The position numbers were made by a program, and so were the translations under genes. From Myxocyprinus asiaticus (lineage: Eukaryota; Chordata; Actinopteri; Cypriniformes; Catostomidae), in contig NC_059348.1 of the NCBI RefSeq assembly GCF_019703515.2, positions 19,735,656 through 19,799,655 on the forward strand: a stretch of DNA of 64,000 nt, given 5' to 3'. The notes beneath the pieces were generated by a model, which saw only the letters and a program-made list of their open reading frames with translations, was not told where the DNA came from and did no database searches. Positions 45,242-56,543 of the stretch are shown one piece after another. Each line of letters starts with the position of its first letter. Positions within the stretch are counted from its first letter, which is position 1.

Positions 45242-45884
45242 CGAGTTGTTGGCAATTCTAAGCATTCATGAATTTAAACATTCAGACATGCTGCAATTTA
45301 GATGAATATGCCGGTTTGTTTTAAACATGTGTAAGAATAACGTGTATGAATGTTAAGCTGCTTATTTTCTAGAGTCAATAAGGTAGTTATTTTGACTCAC
45401 TGCACAGTGAGCACGGAGAGGATAAAGAGACTGCAAATGGGCATAAAAACGAATCAAACAACAAATAAACATGCAAATACAAATCTGAGTATACATGATG
45501 TAACGTGAGTAGTGACAATCAGATGGTGTGTGGAGCGATAGAGACTGTTTGGGCGAACAAGGGCGCTATTAGCTTCTTCCCCTTCTACATGAGTTTTCTC
45601 TGTGTCATTCAAAAAAGCGCGCTCTCCAGTGCTCTAAATATCTCATCAGTCACTCATCTCAGCGCTATTCCCAATTTATCTGAGTATCCCAATTTAAATT
45701 AGACTGATGTTGGTCGCAATGCCACTAATAACAGATATAACTGTTTAACCTTAAATAACGGCTCCACGTCTTCATGTATTTGCTTAATAATTAGTGATTT
45801 GTATTGCAACAAAAGGCGGTAAACAAATAATAAATTCTAATGATTCCCCACAGGAGCAGTTTTGGAGCTAGTAACAGACAACTT
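45242..45884. other. Non-coding spacer
   Basis: Short frames only. Nothing recognised. Confidence 0.5.
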
Positions 45885-46388
45885 TCACCATATGTGCTTG
45901 ATGGACATTTGATTTCAAAACCTTAGGCATCAATTTCCCCCTTTGCTGTAATATCAGCTTCCACTCTTTTGGGAAGGCTTTCCACTATACTGTATGTAGT
46001 AACATGGCTGCATTTGCTCTCATTCAGACACAAGGCTATCAGTGAGGTCAGGAACTGATGTTGGTCAATGGGGCCTGACTTACAGTTGCTGTTCCAGTTC
46101 ACCCCAAAAGTGATCAGTGGGGTTCAGGTCTGGGCTTTGTGCAGGCCAGTCAATTTCTTCCACGCCAGATGCAGTAAACCATTTCTTTATGGACCTCACT
46201 TTGTTCACAGGGGTATTGTCATGCTGAAACAGAAAAGGGCTATCCCCAAACAGTTGCCACAATTTTGGAAGCACAAAAAGCCCAAGCCATTACATAAAGA
46301 AACATTAAGATTTTTCTTTACTGGATTTAATGGAGTAACCAAATTCGTTAATTAGAAGGGGGTGTCCATAAACTTTTGGCCATATAGT
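45885..46388 (-). mobile_element. Tc1-like transposon remnant
   Basis: The right edge GGTGTCCATAAACTTTTGGC and CATATAG is the inverted-repeat end of a widespread fish Tc1 family, and a transposase fragment lies on the minus strand at 46080-46274. Most of the gene is deleted between about 46275 and 46345. The left edge is approximate. Confidence 0.75.
46080..46274 (-). pseudogene. Tc1 transposase fragment
   Basis: The frame reads DSPFLFQHDNTPVNKVRSIK and KWFTASGVEEIDWPAQSPDL, then NPTDHFWGELEQQL. The D of QHDN is the second catalytic aspartate. In the usual NP-I-E-H-L-W block the acidic residue appears as D (NPTDHF). About 65 codons remain of roughly 340. Confidence 0.85.
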
Positions 46389-46585
46389 TTATCTCTTCTG
46401 TGTGTGATGCCCTCATGGTTTTTACTGGTTGCTGTATGTAACAATAGCCTTTGATATTGACAACAGAACTATTCATAACAGTTTTCATTACAAATAAATG
46501 TTAGCAATTCACAATTAATGTAATTTTACTGTGTGGGGCATAAACATAACTGCAGAAGTCAAAAAGTGTGGCTAAGGGCACTTTT
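46389..46585. other. Spacer
   Basis: Nothing recognised. Confidence 0.5.
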
Positions 46586-46672
46586 AAAAAACAAAATCGG
46601 TATCGCCCGATCTTAGTGTCAAAATCGGTGATCGAAATTGGCCTCAAATTTCCTGATCGGTGCACCACTACT
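46586..46672 (-). repeat. hAT-like terminal fragment (GTGCACCGATC type)
   Basis: Text of the form AAAATCGGTATCGCCCGATC and GATCGGTGCACCACTA is found at the ends of a widespread fish DNA transposon. Only this end is present. Class from memory. Confidence 0.5.
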
Positions 46673-48109
46673 TCATTCATTATAATGGGAGCGATCTAGA
46701 TTCACTTTTAGAGCTCTACCTATCAAACTTACAGTTAGTTGGTATAAATGCCGTTCACCTACCAGAGATAAGACGTGTGCTGCAGTTTTTAAATACTGCA
46801 CGTATTCAGTCTCACTTCACTACAGCGGTTCATGGGTCTATTTGTCATTGCTTTTTCGGAGATCTAAACACTTTAAGTTAGTTCCAGGCATCCAGGGAGC
46901 ATCCAGTCACCGAACAACATGGTCCACATTTTAAAAATGATATTTTATAAGAATCATGTTAACATTAGTAATGATAATCATGTTAAAGTCACTATGAATG
47001 TAGCGCCTCCCGCTGTTGTTTTGAATGAGGGTGTATTCCATTCCAAAGTGATCATCCCTATGCTTTATTCCCTTAGAAGACTTTACCATCTGCTGTGAGA
47101 GCTTTGAAAGTTTGAAGCGATCTTACAGCATGACATCATGATTGTCCTCCCTTCAAAGTGCCCTTTGGAGGGTGATTTATCCTGCTTGGAATGTGGTCTG
47201 AGATGTAGAGTTTGACAACTAGCAGGAAATGTTAGGGGAACATAAAGACGTCACTTCCTTAAACCATCTTGAAATGGTCTATAAAGATGCTGCTAAGCAA
47301 AACGCTCTTTTAGTTTCCTTTCACTGAAAGAAATACACAATAGAACACAAAACAAAGAAATGTTAAAAGGATACGCTGTCCATCGGAACACAAGCAAGGA
47401 GGTAGAAAATAATCCACTTGCTGTTAAGGTGTGCAATATCAATGATGAAGTGAAGATTCGGGAGTCCAGAGCATGATAGAGGAAATAGTGAACCTCAAAA
47501 TGAAAATTTTGATGAAATGGAGCTGTGTTCCAGTTTTATATTCCCGTGATGATGCGCGCATCAGCGACGGAGCATCAAGTGCCATCTGCCAAAAGATTGC
47601 CATGATTTAAAGGGCTTCGGCGATCATTACTCCTGGAAGGAGTTTCCCACAGCGTCAGCTGACTGACTTGAAAGGGATCTATTTATTTTTTAGGGCCTGT
47701 AAAAGTAACACTTCTGTTTGGTTTTTAAACACAATTTAGATTTTTGTTTTTTGTTTTTTTGCATTTCACTTAAAAAAAAAAAAAAAAAAAAAAAAATTGT
47801 GGTGTGACAAATTATTTAAAATATAATTTTTTTATTCAGTAGTCTATCAATTAATATAATTAAAATAGTTTTAGATGAAGTATCGTTGTGTGAAATTTTT
47901 GTTAACTGAATTTGCATTTTTGGTCCTGTGGTGGGTACTCTGATTTGTTTATGACACAAATGAAACCAAGGAATACATTGGTTGGGTTGCACTACTAGCT
48001 GTTCTTAAGTCAATAAACAACTTTTTTTCTTTTTTTTAAAGCCAATTGCCATGGTACTGACTAAACCAAACAATTAAATGGGGCTGTTATTGCACAGACC
48101 GTATGACTT
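46673..48109. other. Non-coding stretch, no gene seen
   Basis: A poly-A run lies near 47773-47796. No domain-bearing frame. Confidence 0.5.
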
Positions 48110-48300
48110 CACTTATGAAAATTAACCATAATTTTAATATAGCAATACTGTAGCATCCATGACTGTAATACATGTTTTTTTTTTTTAATTTTTTAATTTA
48201 TTTTTTGGGGTTTTACTATAGTAATGCTGTAGTTTCCATTAGGTAACCATGCTTGTACTACTGTAATATTGTAGTAAATATGACTGTAGTAAGCATGGAT
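48110..48300. repeat. ACTATAGTAATG-type repeat, interrupted by DIRS copy B
   Basis: TTTTACTATAGTAATGCTGT, CTACTGTAATATTGTAG and similar motifs resemble 44050-44340. The other flank (53938-54020, GGCTACTATGGTATACCAC) continues the same type, so DIRS copy B probably inserted into this repeat. Confidence 0.5.
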
Positions 48301-48482
48301 CCCTATCTGTCACTCACTCGACGTTGTGTCGATGTAGTGACACTAGTGGTCGCCCTTGGGAGCCCCAAACACCTCTGATCTTTGAGAAAAGGCCAATGGG
48401 AATTGGCAAGTGGAATTTGTATGCCACTCCCCCGGACATACGGGTATAAAAGGAGCTGCCTCGCAACCACTCATTCAGATTT
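48301..48482 (+). repeat. DIRS copy B left terminal repeat with TATA box
   Basis: From 48334 it is the inverse of the right ITR. TATAAAAGG at 48445-48453 points into the element and probably marks its promoter. Confidence 0.85.
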
Positions 48483-48759
48483 TTTCTTCGGAGCTGAGCA
48501 GTTGTGTTCAGCGAGCTGAATCCTCTGCCGTTCCATTCACCTCTAGAAAACTATTGGATTTACGGTGCATTACAGCAGCTTCTCCCCCTCGTGCACCGGT
48601 GGAGTGCAGAGAATGCCCCTGGGTGCTTCGGCAGTCTAAAAGAGTTTATATTCTTGCGATAAAAGAGTATATTTTCCCTACTAAAAGAGTGGCACTGACA
48701 GAGAGCATCTTTTTAAAGACACCTTTCTGTCTGTGTTTATTTCCTGGTTGCGGTCATTA

Positions 48760-50465
48760 CCTCTCCACTTCCGATGGCCACGATCGCCGTCTTACGTGCT
48801 TGGGCACTGCCCATGTGGAGACAGAGTTTGTGGACGGGTCATGTTGTGGTCGCAGCTTTCCTCCGTTAGAGGGAAAGCCACCCCAGCGGCTCCCCGCCTC
48901 GGTCCTTCTACCTAAGGGTTTGAGGCCGCGTCAGTTAGCACTGGGTGCAATTTGGGGACCCCAATGGGAGCCGCTCCGCCGGGTAACTCCCCACGGATTC
49001 CCCAGTACGCTCGTTGCCCTGGTCGAGTTCTGGGATGAGACCGCCGGCTCGTCTCAGGGTGAGTTCGTGATCTCATTCGGTGCTCACGAAGTGGATGAGC
49101 TCTCGACTGCAGCATCAGAGAGCGGGTTGGTCAAGTCTGAGGACTGGACTGGGCTCCCACCTTCGGGTGCGGTCGCCCAGTAGCAGGCCGACACGGAGCT
49201 GGCGGCCATGCATGCCCGGGCGGCTGTGAGCGTCGGGCTGGAGTGGAACCCTCCACTCACCCCTGAACCCTCGCGGCTTGACGATTGATTCCTGGGCTCG
49301 GAGCACTGCTCACGGCCGCGCCCCGCCCCAGTCCCTTTCTTCCCGGAGGTGCATGAGGAGCTCACGAGGTCATGGCGGGCACCTTTCACTGCCCGGACCT
49401 GGTCTCTGAGCTCCTCCGCTCTCACTACCCTCGACAGTGGGGCTGCCAGGGGGTACTCGGCGATTACCCTGGTGGATAAGTTGCTTGCAGTGCACCTGTG
49501 CCCGCAAAACGCCGCCACCTGGCGGAACCGCCCGAGACTCCCGTCCAGAACCTGTAGGTTTATGTCGTCTCTGGCGACTAAGGCCTATGGTGCCGCTGGA
49601 CAGGCCACCTCCGCCCTACACGCCATGGCTCTCCTGCAGGTGCACCAAGCCAAGGCGCTAAGAGAACTGCATGAGGGTAGTTCTGACCCGGGATTGATGC
49701 AGGAGCTGCGCTCGGTGACCGATCTCACCCTCCGGGCAACGAAGGTCACACCGTGGACTCTCGGGCAGGCAATGTCCACCCTGGTGGTCCAGAAGCACCA
49801 CCTATGGCTCAACTTGGTTGAGATGAGGGAGGCTGATAAGGTATGGTTCCTTGACGCCCCCGTCTCCCAGGTCGGCCTATTCGGCGACACCATCTAGGAC
49901 TTTGCCCAGCAGTTCTCGGCAATTAAGAAGCAGATGGAGGCTATTCAGTATATCCTGCCATGGCACGGATCAAGATCCCACACCCTGTCTGCTCATCACC
50001 AGGGGCATCACCCTGCAGTGACGACACCGGTGTAGAGCCTCCTGCGGGAAGCAGATGCCCCCCGTCTCACAGCCCGCCACCAAGAACCCGAGGAAGGCTT
50101 CAAGCCGCCCCTGAGATGGGCGACCCAGGCACGTGGAGACCAGGTGCAAGACCACTCCATACCCCGGTGGAGGGCTGGGAGGAGAATCCAGAATTGCCTT
50201 TTCTTTGATTCGCCGCATGCCCGAAAGGTTGCGGTACCCAAATGTTCAGAAAAGGAGCAGTTTCCTCATTTCCTGGGTCACACAGCCGGTGTTTATGGCC
50301 ATCGTTATTGTGATTGCCGGACACTGCACATTTATGGCAGGCACGATGCTTGCGGGACCCCCACCCCTGCAGGCCCAGCTGTGGCACAACACACCCGCCC
50401 GGGCGGTTGTGACGGATTACGAGGCCGGTTCCCTCCTCCCCCTTCGCTGATCGGTCCTATGGTGG
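48760..50465 (+). pseudogene. DIRS copy B ORF1 (gag-like)
   Basis: One frame runs from before 48760 to about 50040, interrupted by TAG at 49181, TGA at 49285 and TAG at 49895. Readable parts: a cysteine-containing start (STSDGHDRRLTCLGTAHVET), an acidic middle, and the conserved block LTRSWRAPFTAR, VDKLLAVHLCPQNAATWRN, KAYGAAGQATSALHAMALLQ and ELHEGSSDPGLMQELRSVTD. A second frame continues with a C/H-rich tail (GHRYCDCRTLHIYGRHDACG) that may bind nucleic acid. The role as RNA-packaging protein is by analogy. The N-terminal boundary is uncertain, because the frame is open back through the ITR. Confidence 0.75.
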
Positions 50466-50479
50466 GTACTCTGAGGAAG

Positions 50480-51345
50480 GGAAGTGGGCGTCCGCATCCT
50501 CAACTGTCTCGATGACTGGCTGGCTCTAGCTCACTCTCGAGACTTGTTGTGTGAGCACAGAGACCTGGTGCTCAGACACCTCAGCCGGTTGAGGCTTCGG
50601 GTCAACTGGGGAAAGAGCAGCTCTCCCCAGTACAGAGCATCTCTTTTCTCGGGTTGGAATTAGACTCAGTCTCTATGATGGTGCGCCTCACGAGCAAGCG
50701 CACACAGTCAGTGCTGAACTGCCTGAAGTTGTTCAGGCAGAGCACGGCGGTCCCACTGAAGCATTTTCAGAGGCTCCTGGGGCATATGGAGCCCTCGACG
50801 GTGGTCACGCCGCTCGGGTCGATGCATATGAGACCGCTTCAGCACTGGCGTCAGACTCGAGTCGTGAGATGGGCATGGTGCCACAGCACACGTCACGTGG
50901 TCATCACGCCGATCTGCCGCTACCTGTTCAGCCCTTGGACGGGCCTTGCATTCCTGCGGGCAGGAGTCCCCTTAGTGAAAGTACCCCAGGTGCATCGTGG
51001 TTACAACAGACGCCTCCAAGAGAGGCTGGGGTGCCGTGTGCAATGCGCATGCAGCCGTGGGCTCCTGGACAGGGCCGCAACTGCGTTGGCATGTCAGCTG
51101 CCTTGAGTTGCTGGCAGTGTTGCTCGCCCTGCGGAGGCTTCGGCCTTTGATCCAGGGCAAGCACGTGTTGGTCCGGACGGACAACACGGCAATGGTAGCG
51201 TACAGTATCCGCCAAGGCGGCTTGAGCTCGCGTCGCATGTCACAACTCGCCCGCTGCCTCCTCCTCTGGAGTCAGCAGTGACTCAAGTCATTGCGAGCCA
51301 CTCACATCCTGCGTGACCTCGACAGCATGGCAGATGCGCTGTCAT
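50480..51345 (+). pseudogene. DIRS copy B reverse transcriptase (palm onward) and RNase H
   Basis: It begins at GVRILNCLDDWLALAHSRD, where CLDD takes the place of the YLDD catalytic box of DIRS RTs. The fingers and the first catalytic aspartate region are absent, joined directly to gag sequence at about 50480. The thumb follows: DSVSMMVRLTSKRTQSVLNC. RNase H spans about 50985-51345 with TTDASKRGWGAV, CLELLAVLLALRRL and VRTDNTAMVAYS (acidic triad D-E-D) and MADALS near the end. A stop after LLLWSQQ (51279-51281) and others break the frame. Confidence 0.85.
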
Positions 51346-51379
51346 GACAGGTCACGCTCAGGGGAGAGTGGAGACTCCA

Positions 51380-52790
51380 CCCCCAGGTGGTCCAGCTGGT
51401 TTGGAGTCTATTCGGTCAAGCGCATGTAAGCCTGTTCGTTTCCCGGGAATCCTTCCAATGCCCGTTCTGGTACGCCCTGACCGAGGCTTCCCTCAGCACA
51501 GATGCGCTGGCACACAGCTGGCCCCGGGGCCGCGCTAGTATGCGTTCCCCCAGTGAGCCTACTTGCACAGACCCTGTGCAAGGTCAGGGAGGACGAGGAG
51601 CAGGTCATCCTAGTGGCACCCTACTGGCACACTCAGACTTGGGTCTCGGACCTCACACTCCTCGTGACAGCCCCTCCCTGCCGAATTACCCTGAGGAGGG
51701 TTCTCCTCTTTCAGGGACGGGGCACCATCTGGCACCCGTGACCAGACCTCTGGAATGTTCATGTCTGGCCCTTGGACGGGATGCGGAAGACCTAAGTGGT
51801 CTACCACCCGTGGTGTTAGACATGATCACTCAGGCTAGGGCTCCCTCTATGAGGTGCCTGTATGCTTTGCAGTGCTGTCTGTTTGCTAAGTGGTGTTCTT
51901 CACGACGCAAAGACCCCCAGAGCTGTGCAGTCAGGTTGGTGCTTTCCTTCCTGAAGGAGAGGCTGGTGGGGTGGCTGTCCCCCCCACCTTGAGGGTGTAC
52001 GTGGCCACTATGGTGGCACACCACAATGCAGTTGACTATAAGTATTTAGGGAAACACAACCTGATCATCAGGTTCCTTAGAGGCACGAGGAGGTTGAATC
52101 CTCCCCGACCACGCCTCGTTCCCTCATGGGATCTCTCCGTGGTCCTGCGGGGAGCCCCGTTTGAGCCCTGGAGTCAGTTGAGCTAAAGTCAGTCCCTTGA
52201 AGACTGCCCTCCTGACAGAGCTCACATCCATCAAGAGGGTAGGGGACCTGCAGGTGTTCTCTGTCAGCGACACGTGCCTGAATACTCAAGGTAAGTACTC
52301 ACGTGGTCCTGAGGCCCTGACCAAGCTATATGCCCAAGTTTTCCACGACCCCTTTAGGGATCAGGTGGTGAACATGCAAGCAAAGCTGCACCAGGCAGAG
52401 GCAGACCCAGCCTTTTCATTGCTGTGTCCGGTGCATGCTTTGTGCATCTACTTGGATCGCATGCATAGCTTTAGAGGCTCTGAGCAGCTCTTTGTCTGCT
52501 TTGGAGGACAGCGGAATGGGAGCACTGCCTCCAAACAGAGGAACGGCCACTGGGTCATTGACGCCATTGCTTTGGCATACCAAGCCCAGGACGTGCCACC
52601 CCGCTTGGGGCTTCGGGCACACTCAACCAGGAGTATGGTGGCCTCTTTGGCCCCGACCAATGGCACCTCTTTGGCAGACATCGGTAGAGCAGCAGACTGG
52701 GCAACACCCAATACCTTCGTGAGGTTCCTCAATCTCCGGGTTGAGCCAGTTCGTCCCATGTGTTGTCAGGTACAAACAGGTATGTTGGCG
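51380..52790 (+). pseudogene. DIRS copy B tyrosine recombinase
   Basis: The N-terminal part reads RAPSMRCLYALQCCLFAKWC, FLKERLVGWLSPP and RVYVATMVAHHNAVDYKYLG. The core reads KTALLTELTSIKRVGDLQVF (first Arg in KRVGDL), DRMHSFRGSEQLFVCFGGQR, then LRAHSTRSMVASLAPTNGTS with an intact H-x-x-R, and DIGRAADWATPNTFVRFLNL. The residue after VRF is leucine where the catalytic tyrosine is expected. Stops lie at 51990 and 52184. A member of the phage-integrase fold family that would insert circular DIRS DNA. Confidence 0.85.
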
Positions 52791-53541
52791 GGACAACTGG
52801 CTGGGTGTACCACTTGCGTATAGCACCATTCCCCTCTTGGAGGGAGAGACGTGCACTCGTTACCCCCCAGCCATGTTCACGAGGTCGTGGACCCTGGATG
52901 TCCTTCCTCCTTAGCCCTGTGGCAGGCGAGTTCGTGGAGAAACTTGATGCTGGCCCAGTACGTTTGCTATTAGGCCTTGTACTGGGGTAGGTGCTCCACA
53001 TGTGCTGGTTGCCTGTTTGTAACCCAGTGTGATGTATCTTCCACGAGATGGTTTGCCTTTTGGTAAACCCACGTCTTCCTTGGGCAGAGTTTCCCTCTGC
53101 CACTGGTCACCATGTTTTGTAGAGCTCCGTCCCCTCTGGGTAGGACCTACCACGGGGACTTCTCCACATGCGACACTGGCGACAAGACTCGGTAAGACCA
53201 TGTGATGTATTTCCACACAATTGCCTCCCCTTCAGGCAGGATGTGGTCTCCGGTGTCTTCCCCTTGGAAATGGACACCCCCCCAACATGGACATTTATGG
53301 CCCCCAGCAGAACGATTTTCATTCTTTTGGGGAGAAAAAAAGAAGAGAAGAGGCCACGGCCTGTCCCCATTTTGGGCAGTTGACTTGTCCCCGAGGTGCG
53401 GGGGACCGTACGATGCTCATAGGAGCATTGGGGGAGGTTATGTGATGGTCAGGTGCTCTGGCTACGAGGCATGCAATGGTTTGCCCGTCTTGCACCGCCA
53501 GTCCACTTAACACAGTTCAGCTAGTTGTGGCATTTCTTACA
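52791..53541 (+). other. DIRS copy B 3' noncoding region
   Basis: Collinear with 6641-7232, but keeps an extra block near 53145-53275 that copy A lacks. Long frames on the minus strand here are chance. Confidence 0.6.
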
Positions 53542-53638
53542 GGGACACCTAGTGTCACTACATCGACACAACGTCGAGTGAGTGACAGATAGGGAACGTT
53601 CTGGTTACTTTCGTAACCTCCGTACCCTGATGGAGGGG
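53542..53638. repeat. DIRS copy B internal complementary region
   Basis: The left half 53542-53594 is the reverse complement of 48301-48353. The right half 53595-53638 is the reverse complement of 53894-53937. A 15-16 bp duplication (GATGGAGGG then AATGAGGG) follows. Confidence 0.9.
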
Positions 53639-53724
53639 ATGGAGGGAATGAGGGAACGAGACGTTGTGAACCACAACCCTGAACTGCCTGCTGAAATGGC
53701 CGGGACCCTGTCTCTGCTCCTCAG

Positions 53725-53937
53725 CACAAAACCTGAATGAGTGGTTGCGAGCCAGCTCCTTTTATACCCGTATGTCCGGGGGAGTGGCAAGCAAATTTCA
53801 CTTGCCAATTCCCATTGGCCTTTTCTCAAAGATCAGAGGTGTTTGGGGCTCCCAAGGGCGACCCCTAGTGTCACTACATCGATATAACGTCTCGTCCCTC
53901 CATCAGGGAACGGAGGTTACAAAAGCACCAGGACGTT
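53725..53937 (-). repeat. DIRS copy B right terminal repeat with TATA box
   Basis: Inverse of the left ITR over about 150 bp. The inward-facing TATAAAAGG lies on the minus strand at about 53758-53766. Confidence 0.85.
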
Positions 53938-55529
53938 AATTTTGTGGCTACTATGGTATACCACAAATAGCCTACCTTGGTACATTAGTGGTTGCTGTAG
54001 TAAAACCATGGTTTTCATAAGGTATATGTGTCAAACTATATGAAAATTCAACTTATTATTATTATTTTTTTTACTTGGATATTATTCTGTTATTTACTTG
54101 CATACTATATGTGAACTTTTTGTCTGAGAAGCAATAAAGAGGACAAAGGAAATAAAAATAAAAGTGTTGTACATTTAATGACAATAAAATATTATAATTG
54201 AATGATTAGGACATATTGCTCCTATACTTTCAGATGACTGAGAACTATTAAGCTAGGACACTACAAATTACCTACATAATTGTTATGGGCAAACAGTAAA
54301 TAAATATTATGAAAAACAGCAAAATTACCAAGAAAAATGTATCATAAGAAACTTCTGAAACAGATAATGGAGTGGAGTAAAAAATATGTTCTGGAATGGA
54401 TTCAGAGGGAGTGCCAGTGTTTCACAAATCTTTCAGAAAAAAATAATAAATAAAAATACAATAAATGAGTTGAAAAAGGAAATGATGCCATTCCCAAACT
54501 GTGAAAGACCACAAGACCCATAATAGTAGTCCCCCTTTTTGCACAGTAACAAACAGTGTAAATGTCCACATTTAGTGAGCTTGTACTCCACGCTATACCC
54601 TTTCTTCTTGTTGTTCTTCACCTCTGCAGGTATAGAATTCCAGTCAATAATAATACCAAGAAGAAAAAATTTAGATGAAATCAACAATGTTTAACATCAT
54701 AAATTACATACACACCTGTCAGTTGTGACCTAAATAACATTATAAAAACATGTTTACAAAATCTAAAGAAAGGCTGATTGACAGAGATACTGGCTCCATG
54801 CATTGTGAAGCTTGGTGATTAGACATATTTGAGTGTTTTATAACATTTGACTGACTTAATTATTGTAGACATGTTACAGTAATGAGTTAATTTCTGGTCA
54901 TTTTGTAATTATTTTCACAAAAGTGTAACATCTAAATGTGCACCTTCTTGACCTGATTGATTCTAACAGGGCATTTTAATGTTAAGATCTGTTAAAGGGA
55001 AAACAACTTTCCATTATATCTACAGTATGTCAAAACAAAAATTAAACACCTCTGCTAAAATGTTATAGAAATAATACAGAGGGGAAAAAATTAAATACAT
55101 TTTAATAACTAGTCAGCTATATCACCTTTATTTTGACAAAATTTTTAAGCCTGTGATAAGCTATGCTAGCTAACTATAATAATAATAATAATAATAATAA
55201 TAATTAGATAAATATCTGCTATAATGGAATATTTAATATACAGTATGTTGCTTTTAAAATGATGTTCACTTGAACACAATTGTTGGCAGTTGTTAAAGGG
55301 TGTGTATTGTTATTTAAGCACCTTGAAAAAACATATAACATTATATTCAATGTAAAATCTTCACAATCTATATTAAATAGCCCACATCCGGGGTTGAACT
55401 GGAATTTTTGAGGTGGAGGAGCCCTACTTGCTTCATAACAATGGCAGATGGGAAGTGGTTGCCTTTCTTCTCTCGACCACATGAGGGCAGCACACATCTT
55501 TTGATACCTCCTAAATGTTCAATTATTTA
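53938..55529. other. Non-coding stretch with an unassigned minus-strand frame
   Basis: The minus-strand frame 54687-54433 reads EVKNNKKKGYSVEYKLTKCG then HLHCLLLCKKGDYYYGSCGL. An ACCTGCAG acceptor-like sequence lies just upstream of EVKNN. I cannot assign it. An AAT microsatellite lies at 55177-55204. Confidence 0.4.
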
Positions 55530-55784
55530 GAGTTGTGGCCAAAAATATTGGCACCCTTGGTAAATATGAGCAAATAAGGCTGTGAAAAAAAATCTGCATT
55601 GTTTATCCTTTTGATCTTTAATTAAAATTTTTTACAAAAATCTAACCTTTAATTGAAGTAAAACAATTTAAAGAGGGGAAATATCTAATTATTAAATAAA
55701 CATTTTTCTCCAAAACACGTTGGCCATAATTATTGCCACCCCTAGAAATTATTATAAGTAAAATATATCTGAAGTGTATTCCCA

Positions 55785-55843
<59 letters not shown>

Positions 55844-56543
55844 TGTGCACCTGGGTGACTAGGAACATGAAATTGTTCAGCCAGAGGTCCTGGACATCTT
55901 GTTCGGACACATGGCATTACAGACTCTATCAAATACCAACAGGTAAAAAAATCTAAACCTGGCTGCCTCTGCCAGAAAGCTTACAATGGGCCTTGGTTGG
56001 ATCTTCTGGCAGGACAATGATCCAAAACAAACATCAAAATCAACACAAAATGGTTCACTGACCACAAAATCAAGGTTCTGCCATGGCCACCCCAGTCCCC
56101 TGACCTGAACCCCATAAAAAATGTGTGGGGTGAACTGAAGAGGAGAGTCCACCAACATGGACCTCTGAATTTGAAGGATCTTGTAGAGATTCTGTATGGA
56201 GGTATGGTCTCAGATCCCTTGCCAGGTGTTCTCCATCCTCATTAGGCATTATAAGAGAAGTCTCAGAGCTGTTATCTTGGCAAAGGGAGGTTGCAAAAAG
56301 TATTGAATAAAAGGGTGCTAACAATTATGGCCAATGCGTTTTGGAGAAAAATATTTATTAAATGAGATATTTTCCCTGTTTCATTTGTTTTACTTCAATT
56401 AATGGATAGATTTTTGTGCATTTTTTTAATGAAAGATCAAAAGGATAAACAATGCAGAATTATTTTTTATTTATTTTTATTTTTTTTTCACAGCCTTCTT
56501 TGCTCATATTTACCAAGGGTGCCAATATTTTTGGCCACAGCTG
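55530..56543 (+). mobile_element. Tc1-like transposon with ~210-bp inverted repeats, defective
   Basis: The left end AGTTGTGGCCAAAAATATTG and right end AATATTTTTGGCCACAGCTG are the outer parts of inverted repeats spanning about 55530-55742 and 56316-56543; shared inner text includes ATAAACAATGCAG and TTTTGGAGAAAAAT. TA follows the right edge. An (AT)n tract of about 50 bp lies at 55788-55839. The interior keeps a transposase remnant. Confidence 0.85.
55845..56290 (+). pseudogene. Tc1-like transposase C-terminal remnant
   Basis: Pieces on the plus strand in shifting frames: [14 protein letters not shown] (second catalytic D in DND) near 56013, [20 protein letters not shown] text near 56090-56130, ELKRRVHQHGPLNLKDLVEI near 56132, and CQVFSILIRHYKRSLRAVI-like text near 56222. 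In the NPIEN-type block the acidic residue reads lysine. The N-terminal DNA-binding half is missing. Confidence 0.75.

Larger units (their letters stand above)
48301..53937 (+). mobile_element. DIRS retrotransposon copy B, structurally complete
   Basis: It has the full DIRS layout: left ITR, ORF1 (gag-like), RT/RNase H, tyrosine recombinase, 3' noncoding region, internal complementary region (53542-53638) and right ITR. The outer left end CCCTATCTGTCACTCACTCG and the outer right end ending CAGGACGTT are not inverted copies of each other. Each is instead matched by one half of the internal complementary region, as expected for the DIRS circular-intermediate model. There is no target duplication, also typical. 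At 5.64 kb it is near family size but has lost about 0.5 kb or more of RT. All three ORFs are broken. Confidence 0.9.

Noticed and set aside
51387..51992. 201-codon frame as an independent gene
   Set aside because: It is the RNase H to recombinase junction of DIRS copy B and is annotated there.
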